From: Hydrogenophaga sp.
GTDB lineage: Bacteria; Pseudomonadota; Gammaproteobacteria; Burkholderiales; Burkholderiaceae
Direction of reading: 5' to 3'
NCBI GenBank assembly: GCA_025458545.1
Contig: JALOSH010000343.1
Coordinates: 1 to 5,682, forward strand
DNA: 5,682 bases
The notes beneath the pieces were generated by a model, which made no database searches, had not been told where the DNA came from, and saw only the letters and a program-made list of their open reading frames with translations. Made by a program: the position numbers and the translations under genes. Of the stretch, positions 1 to 5,092 are shown one piece after another; within the stretch, counting starts at the first letter, position 1, and each line of letters opens with the position of its first letter.

Positions 1-95
1 TCGGCTTCTGAACGCAGGCGGGCGAGGCGTTGTGCACGCGCCGCGATGCCAAAGGTGTTGAGCGGCTGGAGCGCCACATTGTTCTCGACTAACAT
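1..95 (-). CDS. murB: MurB, UDP-N-acetylenolpyruvoylglucosamine reductase (N-terminal fragment, runs off window)
   Basis: Reading leftward from an ATG at 95-93 gives 31 codons beginning [20 protein letters not shown], open to the window edge. The segment N-x-x-L-x-x-x-N-T-F-G-I-A-A is the typical start of MurB, where 'NTF(G/R)' opens the FAD-binding domain. MurB is the cytoplasmic flavoenzyme that uses NADPH to reduce UDP-GlcNAc-enolpyruvate to UDP-N-acetylmuramate, the second committed step of peptidoglycan precursor synthesis. Only about a tenth of the protein is visible, so the FAD-binding core and the active-site residues cannot be checked. The gene is divergent from yajQ, with 39 bp between start codons, so its promoter must overlap the intergenic gap or yajQ itself. 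The identification rests on the N-terminal motif alone, but that motif is characteristic. Confidence 0.82.
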   Translation of the reverse strand, partial: MLVENNVALQPLNTFGIAARAQRLARLRSEA

Positions 96-134
96 CGGTC
101 GATTGTCTCATTCACGCTCTCTGGAAACCGCACC

Positions 135-626
135 ATGCCCTCTTTTGACACCGTCCTCGAAGCCGATCTGGTCGAAGTGAAAAACGCCGTGGAGCAGGTC
201 GCTCGCGAGATCGGCACCCGCTTCGATTTCAAGGGCACCAGCGCCGCCATCGAACTGAAAGACAAAGAGAAAGAAATCACCCTGTTTGGTGACGCCGACT
301 TTCAGCTCACGCAGGTGAACGATGTGCTGGTGGCCAAGCTGGCCAAGCGCGGCGTGGACGTGCGCTTTCTGGACGCGGGCAAGGTCGAGAAGATCGGCGG
401 CGACAAGGTCAAGCAGGTGGTGAAGGTGAAAAACGGCGTCAGCACCGAAGACGGCAAGAAGATCCAGCAGGTGCTCAAGGGCAGCAAGCTCAAGGTGCAG
501 GGCGCGATCCAGGGCGACGCGGTGCGCGTCACCGGTGCCAAGCGTGACGACCTGCAGGCAGCGATGGCGCTGATCAAGAGCGAACTGAAGGATCTGCCTT
601 TGTCGTTCAACAATTTCAGAGACTGA
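135..626 (+). CDS. yajQ: YajQ family cyclic di-GMP-binding protein
   Basis: The product is 163 aa, the usual length for YajQ (E. coli YajQ is about the same). Family signatures run from end to end: MPSFD at residues 1-5, RFDF at 29-32, DFQ at 55-57, SKLKVQ at 117-122, [11 protein letters not shown] at 131-141 and a terminal NFRD. YajQ is a small cytoplasmic protein with two ferredoxin-like (RNP-like) folds. Family members bind nucleotides or RNA, and in Xanthomonas a homologue binds cyclic di-GMP and modulates a transcription factor; that role is transferred from the family and not visible here. The start is fixed by the conserved MPSFD, with a weak GGAAA about 7 nt upstream of the ATG. A palindromic repeat begins at the first base after the TGA. 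The protease gene follows 103 bp downstream on the same strand, which leaves co-transcription possible but unproven. Confidence 0.95.
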   Translation: MPSFDTVLEADLVEVKNAVEQVAREIGTRFDFKGTSAAIELKDKEKEITLFGDADFQLTQVNDVLVAKLAKRGVDVRFLDAGKVEKIGGDKVKQVVKVKNGVSTEDGKKIQQVLKGSKLKVQGAIQGDAVRVTGAKRDDLQAAMALIKSELKDLPLSFNNFRD

Positions 627-705
627 GCCCACCCCCGCGCCGCGCCCAAGGGCGCGTCACCCCCTCAAGGGGGCGGCGCCCTTGGGCCGGCAAAGCCGGA
701 CCCTC
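627..705 (+). repeat. Palindromic 3'-UTR element, copy A (after yajQ)
   Basis: The element starts at the base after the yajQ stop with GCCCACCCCC (627-636), identical to the start of copy B. It contains a perfect 12-bp inverted repeat (644-655 with 676-687, GCCCAAGGGCGC). This encloses a small hairpin CCCCCTCAAGGGGG at 660-673. A further 5-bp stem with a 3-nt loop, CCGGC-AAA-GCCGG, follows at 687-699. An alternative hairpin (641-647 with 650-656) competes with the long stem. There is no U-rich tract afterwards, so this is not a classical intrinsic terminator. A stable transcript 3' end or an RNA-decay barrier is plausible. The right boundary is approximate. Confidence 0.75.
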
Positions 706-729
706 GGCGCCCACTGAACCGGACACCTC

Positions 730-1380
730 ATGCCCACGCCTTTGCTGCCCGCTCTGATCCTTGGCCTCGTTGCCGGTGCTTCGTGGGCGCAGTCGGTGGC
801 GCTCTCGGGGGTGGCGGGCGCCAGGGCTTTGCTGATCGTGGACGGTGCGGCGCCGAAGTTCTTGAACCCGGGGCAGACGCACCAGGGCGTGAAGTTGCTC
901 AGCACGCAGGGTGAGAGCGCTGTGGTGGAGGTGAATGGACAGCGCCAGACGCTGCGGGTGGGCGAAGCGCCGGTGAGTGTGGGGCGCGGCGGCGCACCCA
1001 GCGGCGGCGGCGCACAGCGCATCGTGCTCACCGCCGACGGGCAAGGCCACTTCATGCCGCAAGGGCAGATCAATGGCCGGGCGGTGCAGTTCATGGTGGA
1101 CACCGGTGCGACCGTGATCGGCATTGGCGAGACGGACGCGAAGCGCATCAACCTGAACTACGCACAAGGCCAGCGTGTGCAGATGAACACCGCCAACGGC
1201 GTGGCCATCGGATACCTGATACGGCTCGACAGCGTGCGGGTGGGCGATGTGCTGGTGCGCAATGTGGAAGCGGTGGTCACGCCCCAGTCCATGCCTTATG
1301 TGCTGCTGGGCAACAGTTTCCTCACCCGTTTCCAGATGCAGCGCAGCAACGACCAGCTGACGCTGGAGCGGCGGTTTTAG
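730..1380 (+). CDS. Periplasmic retropepsin-like aspartic protease (TIGR02281-type, clan AA)
   Basis: The product is 216 aa. Residues 1-20 form a signal peptide with a hydrophobic core and a predicted cut after A-S-W-A, so export to the periplasm is expected. Residues about 105-216 form a retropepsin-like domain. The catalytic aspartate lies in F-M-V-D-T-G-A (D124), and the conserved strand V-L-L-G-N-S-F-L (191-198) matches the family's 'LLGxSFL' near the C-terminus. One such half-site per chain implies a homodimer, as in retroviral proteases. Residues about 22-85 form a separate small beta-rich region with the pattern P-K-F-L-N-P-G-Q, then G-V-K-L, then V-E-V-N-G. This loosely recalls the periplasmic domain of GspC-like proteins and may be a docking module (inference). 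A Gly-rich linker (83-95) joins the two parts. Substrate unknown. The ATG is the only start that gives a proper signal peptide, though its ribosome-binding site is weak. Confidence 0.85.
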   Translation: MPTPLLPALILGLVAGASWAQSVALSGVAGARALLIVDGAAPKFLNPGQTHQGVKLLSTQGESAVVEVNGQRQTLRVGEAPVSVGRGGAPSGGGAQRIVLTADGQGHFMPQGQINGRAVQFMVDTGATVIGIGETDAKRINLNYAQGQRVQMNTANGVAIGYLIRLDSVRVGDVLVRNVEAVVTPQSMPYVLLGNSFLTRFQMQRSNDQLTLERRF

Positions 1381-1463
1381 GCCCACCCCCATCGCCGGTT
1401 CGCTGCGCGTCACCGGCTCCGCCCCTCAAAGGGCAACACCTGCGGCCCGGCGGAGCCGGTTCC
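1381..1463 (+). repeat. Palindromic 3'-UTR element, copy B (after the protease gene)
   Basis: The element begins with GCCCACCCCC (1381-1390) directly after the TAG of the protease gene, and GCGCGTCAC at 1405-1413 matches copy A (652-660). A perfect 12-bp inverted repeat (1412-1423 with 1449-1460, ACCGGCTCCGCC) encloses a small GCCC...GGGC hairpin (1421-1434). The terminal CCGGC-GGA-GCCGG stem-loop is at 1447-1459. The stretch 1444-1463 matches copy C exactly over 20 nt in inverted orientation. It sits in the 126-bp convergent gap between the protease and ridA genes, where it could end or stabilise one or both transcripts. No T-run follows it. Bases 1464-1506 show nothing else I can identify. 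Confidence 0.75.
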
Positions 1464-1506
1464 GCGGTGTTCTGAGCTTGGGGCAGCTTCTCCGGCTGGA
1501 TAAGGG

Positions 1507-1872
1507 TCAGTGTTGCAGTTTCTGCGCGGCCGTGACCACGATCTCGATCTTCCAGGCCGGGTCAGCCAGCGCGGCTTGCACCGTGGCGCGCGGCGGTGCG
1601 GTGCCCGGCACCACCCAGGCATCCCACACCTCGTTCATGGCGCCGATGTCGCGGATGTCGGTCAGGAAGATCTGCGCGCGCAGGATGCGCGACTTGTCGC
1701 TGCCCGCTTCCTGCAGGCGCTGCTGCACTTGGTTCAGCACATCCTGCGTCTGGGCCCGGATGTCGGTGGCTTCGCACTCGGGCACCATGCCCGCGAGGTA
1801 GACCACGCCGTTGAACACCGCCGCTTCGCTGTAACGCGCGGCCACGCCGTGGCGGGTGATGTGCGGGCTCAT
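1507..1872 (-). CDS. RidA/YjgF/UK114 family protein, YoaB-like
   Basis: The product is 121 aa, normal for a single-domain Rid protein. RidA proteins are trimeric enamine/imine deaminases that hydrolyse reactive 2-aminoacrylate and related intermediates released by PLP enzymes. The expected carboxylate-binding arginine is present in A-P-P-R-A-T-V-Q-A (R95, equivalent to R105 of RidA), and so is the late acidic residue in K-I-E-I (E110). The segment A-M-N-E-V-W-D-A-W-V-V-P-G resembles E. coli YoaB more than RidA itself, and the usual 'SGQIP' loop is replaced by L-A-G-M-V-P-E. This suggests a non-RidA Rid subgroup whose activity may differ, so no symbol is given. The ATG at 1872 overlaps the TGA of plsY (ATGA, 1872-1869), which implies translational coupling to plsY. 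Its 3' end faces the protease gene. Confidence 0.9.
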   Translation of the reverse strand: MSPHITRHGVAARYSEAAVFNGVVYLAGMVPECEATDIRAQTQDVLNQVQQRLQEAGSDKSRILRAQIFLTDIRDIGAMNEVWDAWVVPGTAPPRATVQAALADPAWKIEIVVTAAQKLQH

Positions 1873-2498
1873 GATTTTTTGGCCCCCAGCTTGCTCTCTT
1901 TGCCGGCCAGCAGGCGGTTGATGTTGTCGGCATGGCGCCAGACCAGCAGCAGCCCCATGACGGCCAGGCTCAGCACCATGTCACGTGGGGCGGTCCAGGC
2001 CACGTGGTGGCCAAACAGGTAGAAGGCCGGCGCGAAGATGGCCGTGACGATGGAGGCCAGCGACGAGTAACGGAAGAAGTAGGCGATGATCACCCAGGTG
2101 AGCAGCGAGGCCAGGCCAAGCCAGGGTTCGAAACCAATGATCACACCGGCCGCTGTGGCCACGCCCTTGCCACCCACGAAACGGAAAAACACGGGCCACA
2201 GATGGCCCAGGAACGCGGCCAGACCGACGAGCGCCACGGTGCCGTCGCCCAGGCCGAAGGCCTCACCCCAGCCCCTGACCACGAACACCGGCAACCACCC
2301 CTTGAGGGCGTCCAGCAGCAGCGTCAGAATGGCCGCCTTCTTGCTGCCCGAACGCAGCACATTGGTGGCGCCTGGGTTCTTGCTGCCGTAGGTGCGCGGA
2401 TCGCTCAGACCCATGGCGCGGCTGACGACCACGGCGAACGAGAGCGAACCGATCAGGTAGGCCAACACGGTGGCGATGACGGGGTACAAAGCTTCCAA
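1869..2498 (-). CDS. plsY: PlsY, acyl-phosphate:glycerol-3-phosphate acyltransferase
   Basis: PlsY is the inner-membrane enzyme that transfers an acyl group from acyl-phosphate to the sn-1 position of glycerol 3-phosphate, giving lysophosphatidic acid and starting phospholipid synthesis. The product is 209 aa, typical length, and very hydrophobic, with membrane segments around residues 5-29, 55-77, 86-105, 115-141, 145-166 and 173-188. All three conserved loop motifs are present: S-D-P-R-T-Y-G-S-K-N-P-G-A-T-N-V-L-R (32-49), G-H-L-W-P-V-F-F-R-F-x-G-G-K-G-V-A-T (98-115) and R-H-A-D-N-I-N-R-L-L-A-G-K-E (188-201). The start codon is TTG (2498-2496). No ATG lies upstream in frame near it, the next Met (M29) would remove the first helix, and an AAGGA sits 8 nt upstream. 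ybaK ends 56 bp upstream on the same strand, and ridA overlaps downstream by 4 nt. Confidence 0.96.
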   Translation of the reverse strand: MEALYPVIATVLAYLIGSLSFAVVVSRAMGLSDPRTYGSKNPGATNVLRSGSKKAAILTLLLDALKGWLPVFVVRGWGEAFGLGDGTVALVGLAAFLGHLWPVFFRFVGGKGVATAAGVIIGFEPWLGLASLLTWVIIAYFFRYSSLASIVTAIFAPAFYLFGHHVAWTAPRDMVLSLAVMGLLLVWRHADNINRLLAGKESKLGAKKS

Positions 2499-2506
2499 AA
2501 TGCAGA

Positions 2507-2511
2507 TCCTT
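2507..2511 (-). promoter_or_regulatory. Shine-Dalgarno site supporting the TTG start of plsY
   Basis: On the minus strand the sequence reads AAGGA, followed by an 8-nt spacer and then TTG at 2498-2496. The spacing and sequence are good for initiation. This decides the plsY start, because there is no in-frame ATG or GTG close to the first transmembrane helix. The rest of the 56-bp ybaK-plsY gap (2499-2554) holds only a GGCCGGCC palindrome at 2527-2534, which I cannot interpret. Confidence 0.65.
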
Positions 2512-2554
2512 CAATGTGCCGCACGGGGCCGGCCAGCGCGGCTTGGGCAGCCAG

Positions 2555-3046
2555 CTATTCTGCCAGCGCGCACTGCACCGGCTTCGCCCCCAGGGGCCCG
2601 GCCAGCACGGCGGGGTCAATGCCCACCAGGTAGCCGCGTCGGCCGCCGTTGATGAGGATCTTGGGCAAGGCCAGCACGGTGGACTCGACGTACACCGGCA
2701 TGGCGCGCTTCAAGCCAAACGGCGAGGTGCCGCCCACCAGGTAACCGCTGTGCCGATTGGCCACTTCGGGCTTGCAGGGCTCCACCGACTTCACGCCGAT
2801 CTGCCGCGCCAGGTTCTTGGTGGACACGGTGCGGTTGCCGTGCATCAGGATGGCCAGCGGCTTGGCCGACTCGTCCTGCATGATCAGCGTCTTGACCACA
2901 GCGAACGGGTCGAAGCCCAGCACGGCAGCGCTGTGCTGGGCGCCCCCATGCTCCAGGTATTCGTAGGGATGCTCGGTGAACGCCACGCCACGCGCTTTCA
3001 ACCAGGCCGTGGCAGGTGTTTCAGAAACGTGCGTTTTCTTCGACAT
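2555..3046 (-). CDS. ybaK: YbaK/EbsC-family aminoacyl-tRNA deacylase (Cys-tRNA(Pro)-type)
   Basis: The product is 163 aa, close to the roughly 160 aa of E. coli YbaK. YbaK-type proteins are free-standing editing domains, related to the INS domain of ProRS, that hydrolyse mischarged tRNAs such as Cys-tRNA(Pro) in the cytoplasm. Matches include H-P-Y-E-Y near residue 26, the F-A-V-V-K-T-L segment with the conserved functional lysine (K52), G-Y-L-V-G-G-T-S-P-F-G (101-111, compare YbaK 'GYLVGGISPLG') and I-N-G-G-R-R-G (compare 'VSGGKRG'). The frame stays open upstream to 3241, but those codons run through repeat copy C and into the antisense of tas. I therefore start at the ATG at 3046, which gives MSKKTHVSETPA and matches family length. 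No clear Shine-Dalgarno is seen. Exact tRNA specificity within the family cannot be told from sequence. Confidence 0.92.
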   Translation of the reverse strand: MSKKTHVSETPATAWLKARGVAFTEHPYEYLEHGGAQHSAAVLGFDPFAVVKTLIMQDESAKPLAILMHGNRTVSTKNLARQIGVKSVEPCKPEVANRHSGYLVGGTSPFGLKRAMPVYVESTVLALPKILINGGRRGYLVGIDPAVLAGPLGAKPVQCALAE

Positions 3047-3087
3047 GAGGAACGGTAGCGAAAGCGGTGTCCGTGCCAGGATGCGGT

Positions 3088-3158
3088 GGAACCGGCTCCG
3101 CCGGGCCACTCGCATCGCCCCCTGGAGGGGGTCGCGCGCAGCGCGGCGGGGGTGCCAA
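3088..3158 (-). repeat. Palindromic 3'-UTR element, copy C (after tas)
   Basis: Read on the minus strand, this copy begins at once after the tas TGA (3161-3159): TTGG, then CACCCCCGCCGCGCTGCGCG, then a CCCCCT-CC-AGGGGG hairpin (plus-strand 3118-3131). It ends with CCGGC-GGA-GCCGG (plus-strand 3092-3104). Bases 3088-3107 match copy B 1444-1463 exactly over 20 nt as the reverse complement. The block order is the same as in copies A and B. It fills most of the 112-bp gap between tas and ybaK. It may form the 3' end of the tas transcript, in which case ybaK would need its own promoter within 3047-3087 or the element itself. No T-run is seen. Confidence 0.75.
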
Positions 3159-4202
3159 TCACTGCGCGGGGTCGCGCATTTCCCAGCGGATCGCGTCGAT
3201 GGCTTTGAGCAGTTCGGGCGAGAGCTGCACCTCCCAGGCATCCAGGCACTGGTCCAGCTGCGCCAGCGAGGTCACGCCGATGATGGTGCTGGCCACTTTG
3301 CGATGGCGGTAGCAGAACGCCAGCGCCAGCTGCGACGGCGTGAGGCCGTGCTCGCGCGCCAAGGCGTTGTAGCGCTTCGCAGCGGCGAGCGCTTCGGGCC
3401 GACCCCAGCGCTGCGCCTTCATGCTGTCGTACAGCGCCATGCGGCCATGGCTGCCGACCAGCCCGGTGTCGTCGTACTTGCCGGTCAGCAAGCCAAAACC
3501 CAGCGGCGAATACGCCAGCAGCGACACGCCGAGATGGTGGCAGGTTTCGTCCAGCCCGTTCTCATAGCTGCGGTTGATCAGGCAGTACGGGTTCTGCACC
3601 GTGGCCACGCGCGGCAGGCCATGCTGCTCGGCCACCCGCACGAACTCGTGCACGCCATAGGGCGATTCGTTGGAGAGGCCGATGGCCCGCACCTTGCCAG
3701 CCTTCACCAGGTCGGCCAGGGCCTCCAGTTGCTCCAGCACCGAAGGCGCGGCACGGTCTTTGGCCGGGTCGAAATACAGCGCACCAAAAGCCGGCACGTT
3801 GCGGGCTGGCCAGTGGATCTGGTAGAGGTCGATCACATCCGTTTGCAGGCGGCGCAGGCTGCCTTCGCACGCCTCGATGATGCCGGCCTTGCTGACCTCG
3901 CCGCGCAGCCAGGGCATGCCGCGCGCCGGGCCGGCCACCTTGGTGGCCACCACCAGCTTCTGGCGTGCACCTGGATTCTTGGCCAACCAGTGACCGATGA
4001 TGGTCTCGGTCGAGCCACAGGTCTCGGCCTTGGCCGGGACCGAATACATCTCGGCGGCGTCGATGAAGTTCACGCCGCGCGCCAACGAGCGGTCGAGGAT
4101 GGTGTGGGCATCAGCCTCGTTCACCTGCTCTCCGAAGGTCATGGTGCCCAGGCAGATGGGGGTGACTTGCAACAGGCCGGAGCCCAGTGGAATGGTGTTC
4201 AT
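3159..4202 (-). CDS. tas: Tas-like NADP(H)-dependent aldo/keto reductase
   Basis: The product is 347 aa, essentially the length of E. coli Tas (346 aa). It is a cytoplasmic (beta/alpha)8-barrel oxidoreductase that would use NADPH to reduce carbonyls; the physiological substrate of Tas-like enzymes is not established. The similarity is strong: C-L-G-T-M-T-F-G-E-Q-x-N-E-A-D-A-H (18-33), I-D-A-A-E-M-Y (47-53), L-Y-Q-I-H-W-P (126-132), G-L-S-N-E-S-x-x-G-V, V-Q-N-P-Y-C-L-I-N-R-S-Y and L-A-Y-S-P-L-G-F-G-L-L-T-G-K-Y. The catalytic tetrad of the superfamily is complete: D48, Y53, K88, H130. The frame stays open far upstream (to 4829), but that stretch is antisense to the OmpA-like gene. The ATG at 4202, giving MNTIPLGSG, matches the Tas N-terminus. 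It is the first gene of the leftward block and is divergent from the lipoprotein gene. Confidence 0.95.
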   Translation of the reverse strand: MNTIPLGSGLLQVTPICLGTMTFGEQVNEADAHTILDRSLARGVNFIDAAEMYSVPAKAETCGSTETIIGHWLAKNPGARQKLVVATKVAGPARGMPWLRGEVSKAGIIEACEGSLRRLQTDVIDLYQIHWPARNVPAFGALYFDPAKDRAAPSVLEQLEALADLVKAGKVRAIGLSNESPYGVHEFVRVAEQHGLPRVATVQNPYCLINRSYENGLDETCHHLGVSLLAYSPLGFGLLTGKYDDTGLVGSHGRMALYDSMKAQRWGRPEALAAAKRYNALAREHGLTPSQLALAFCYRHRKVASTIIGVTSLAQLDQCLDAWEVQLSPELLKAIDAIRWEMRDPAQ

Positions 4203-4379
4203 GAAATTCTTTGTAAATGCAGTGGGTGTGCGCTGGCGCACGGCGCGGGACGGGTATAAGTTTAGAGTGACGAATGGAAACCCGTGGGTCGCATTCGGGT
4301 CAAAAGTGACCAAGCGCCACCAAACCCGCCCGCTGCCACACACCCCAAGCCTTTCTTCAACCCAGCCGAGATCAACATC
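4203..4379. promoter_or_regulatory. Divergent tas / OmpA-lipoprotein intergenic region with candidate promoter elements
   Basis: This 177-bp gap must carry promoters for both flanking genes. It is visibly less GC-rich than its surroundings near 4255-4280. TATAAG at 4255-4260 is a fair -10 hexamer for the rightward gene, but no good -35 lies 17 nt upstream. On the minus strand, TTGACC (4303-4298) is a fair -35 for tas but has a poor -10 (TTTCCA) at 17-nt spacing. A perfect dyad GTGCGC-TG-GCGCAC lies at 4228-4241, just upstream of the TATAAG, and could be an operator. AGTGAC is repeated at 4266-4271 and 4305-4310. None of these is strong enough to name a regulator. Confidence 0.3.
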
Positions 4380-5054
4380 ATGAACACACCTCTTTCCCGC
4401 AGCCTGACCGCAGCCACCGTGGCCGCCGCCTTGACCCTGACCGGCTGCGCCAACATGACCGAAACCCAGCAAGGCACGGCCAAGGGCGCCGCCATCGGCG
4501 CTGCGGCGGGCGCGGTGCTCGGCGCCGTCACCGGCAATTCCAGCAGCGCCGCCAAGGGCGCGGTGCTCGGCGCGGGTGCGGGCGCGCTGGGCGGCTACGT
4601 CTGGTCCAAAAAAATGCAGGAGCAAAAAGCGGCGATGGAAAAGGCCACGGCAGGCACCGGCGTGGCGGTGACCCAGACGACCGACAACCGGCTGAAGCTG
4701 GACATTCCGAGCGATATCTCCTTTGACGTCGGTCGCTCGGCGGTCAAGCCCAACATGGCCGGCGTGCTGAACCAGTTCGCCACCACGCTGAACGCCAACC
4801 CGGCCACCACGGTGAGCATCGTTGGCCACACCGACAGCACCGGCAGCGACGCGGTGAACAACCCGCTGTCGGTGGACCGGGCCAACAGCGCACGCGACTA
4901 CCTGATCGCGCGTGGCGTGGCGGTCACCCGCTTCAACACCGCGGGCCAGGGTTCACGCGAACCGGTGGCCGACAACGGCACAGCCGAGGGCCGTGCCAAG
5001 AATCGCCGGATCGAAATCTTCGTGGCGGAACCGGCCACCACCGCCCAGCGGTGA
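4380..5054 (+). CDS. OmpA-family outer-membrane lipoprotein with glycine zipper (YiaD-like)
   Basis: The product is 224 aa, near the length of E. coli YiaD. It opens with a lipoprotein signal peptide ending in the lipobox L-T-G-C (Cys23), so lipidation and outer-membrane anchoring are expected. Residues 32-72 form a glycine zipper ([14 protein letters not shown] and [14 protein letters not shown]), likely membrane-associated. Residues about 105-215 are an OmpA C-terminal peptidoglycan-binding domain with V-G-H-T-D-S-T-G, then S-V-D-R-A-N-S-A, then [13 protein letters not shown]152 and R167 have the same 15-residue spacing as the diaminopimelate-binding Asp/Arg pair of OmpA. The likely role is non-covalent tethering of the outer membrane to the wall. 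The start at 4380 is chosen because it gives a proper lipoprotein signal; the frame opens earlier, at 4284, without one. A short GAG lies 9 nt upstream as a weak ribosome-binding site. Confidence 0.94.
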   Translation: MNTPLSRSLTAATVAAALTLTGCANMTETQQGTAKGAAIGAAAGAVLGAVTGNSSSAAKGAVLGAGAGALGGYVWSKKMQEQKAAMEKATAGTGVAVTQTTDNRLKLDIPSDISFDVGRSAVKPNMAGVLNQFATTLNANPATTVSIVGHTDSTGSDAVNNPLSVDRANSARDYLIARGVAVTRFNTAGQGSREPVADNGTAEGRAKNRRIEIFVAEPATTAQR

Positions 5055-5092
5055 ACCTGCATGCCTCCGGCGCAAGGAGCGGGGTGTCAGCC

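Noticed and set aside
627..705. Classical rho-independent terminator after yajQ
   Set aside because: Stable stems are present, but no run of T residues follows, so I describe the element as a structured repeat only.
108..1413. Open frames on the minus strand opposite yajQ and the protease gene
   Set aside because: They are mirror frames of confidently identified genes. Their His/Ala/Leu/Arg-rich composition comes from third-position GC bias, and no start or ribosome-binding site supports them.
1932..2633. Plus-strand open frame opposite plsY and the 3' end of ybaK
   Set aside because: Antisense shadow; Gln/His/Gly/Arg-rich with no recognisable domain.
2976..4259. Long open frame on the plus strand (427 codons) across ybaK and tas
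   Set aside because: It is antisense to two well-recognised genes, has low-complexity Arg/His/Gln/Gly-rich composition typical of a reverse-frame shadow in high-GC DNA, and resembles no known family.
4203..4829. Upstream extension of the tas reading frame
   Set aside because: It runs antisense through the lipoprotein gene. The Tas family N-terminus matches the ATG at 4202, and length from there equals that of E. coli Tas.
4953..5092. The first frame of the acyl-CoA synthetase continuing past 5093 as a natural C-terminus
   Set aside because: The residues after the frame break are Arg/Ala-rich, match no family, and overlap the lipoprotein gene antisense. The true family C-terminus (T-T-T-G-K-V-Q-R-R) is in the other frame.
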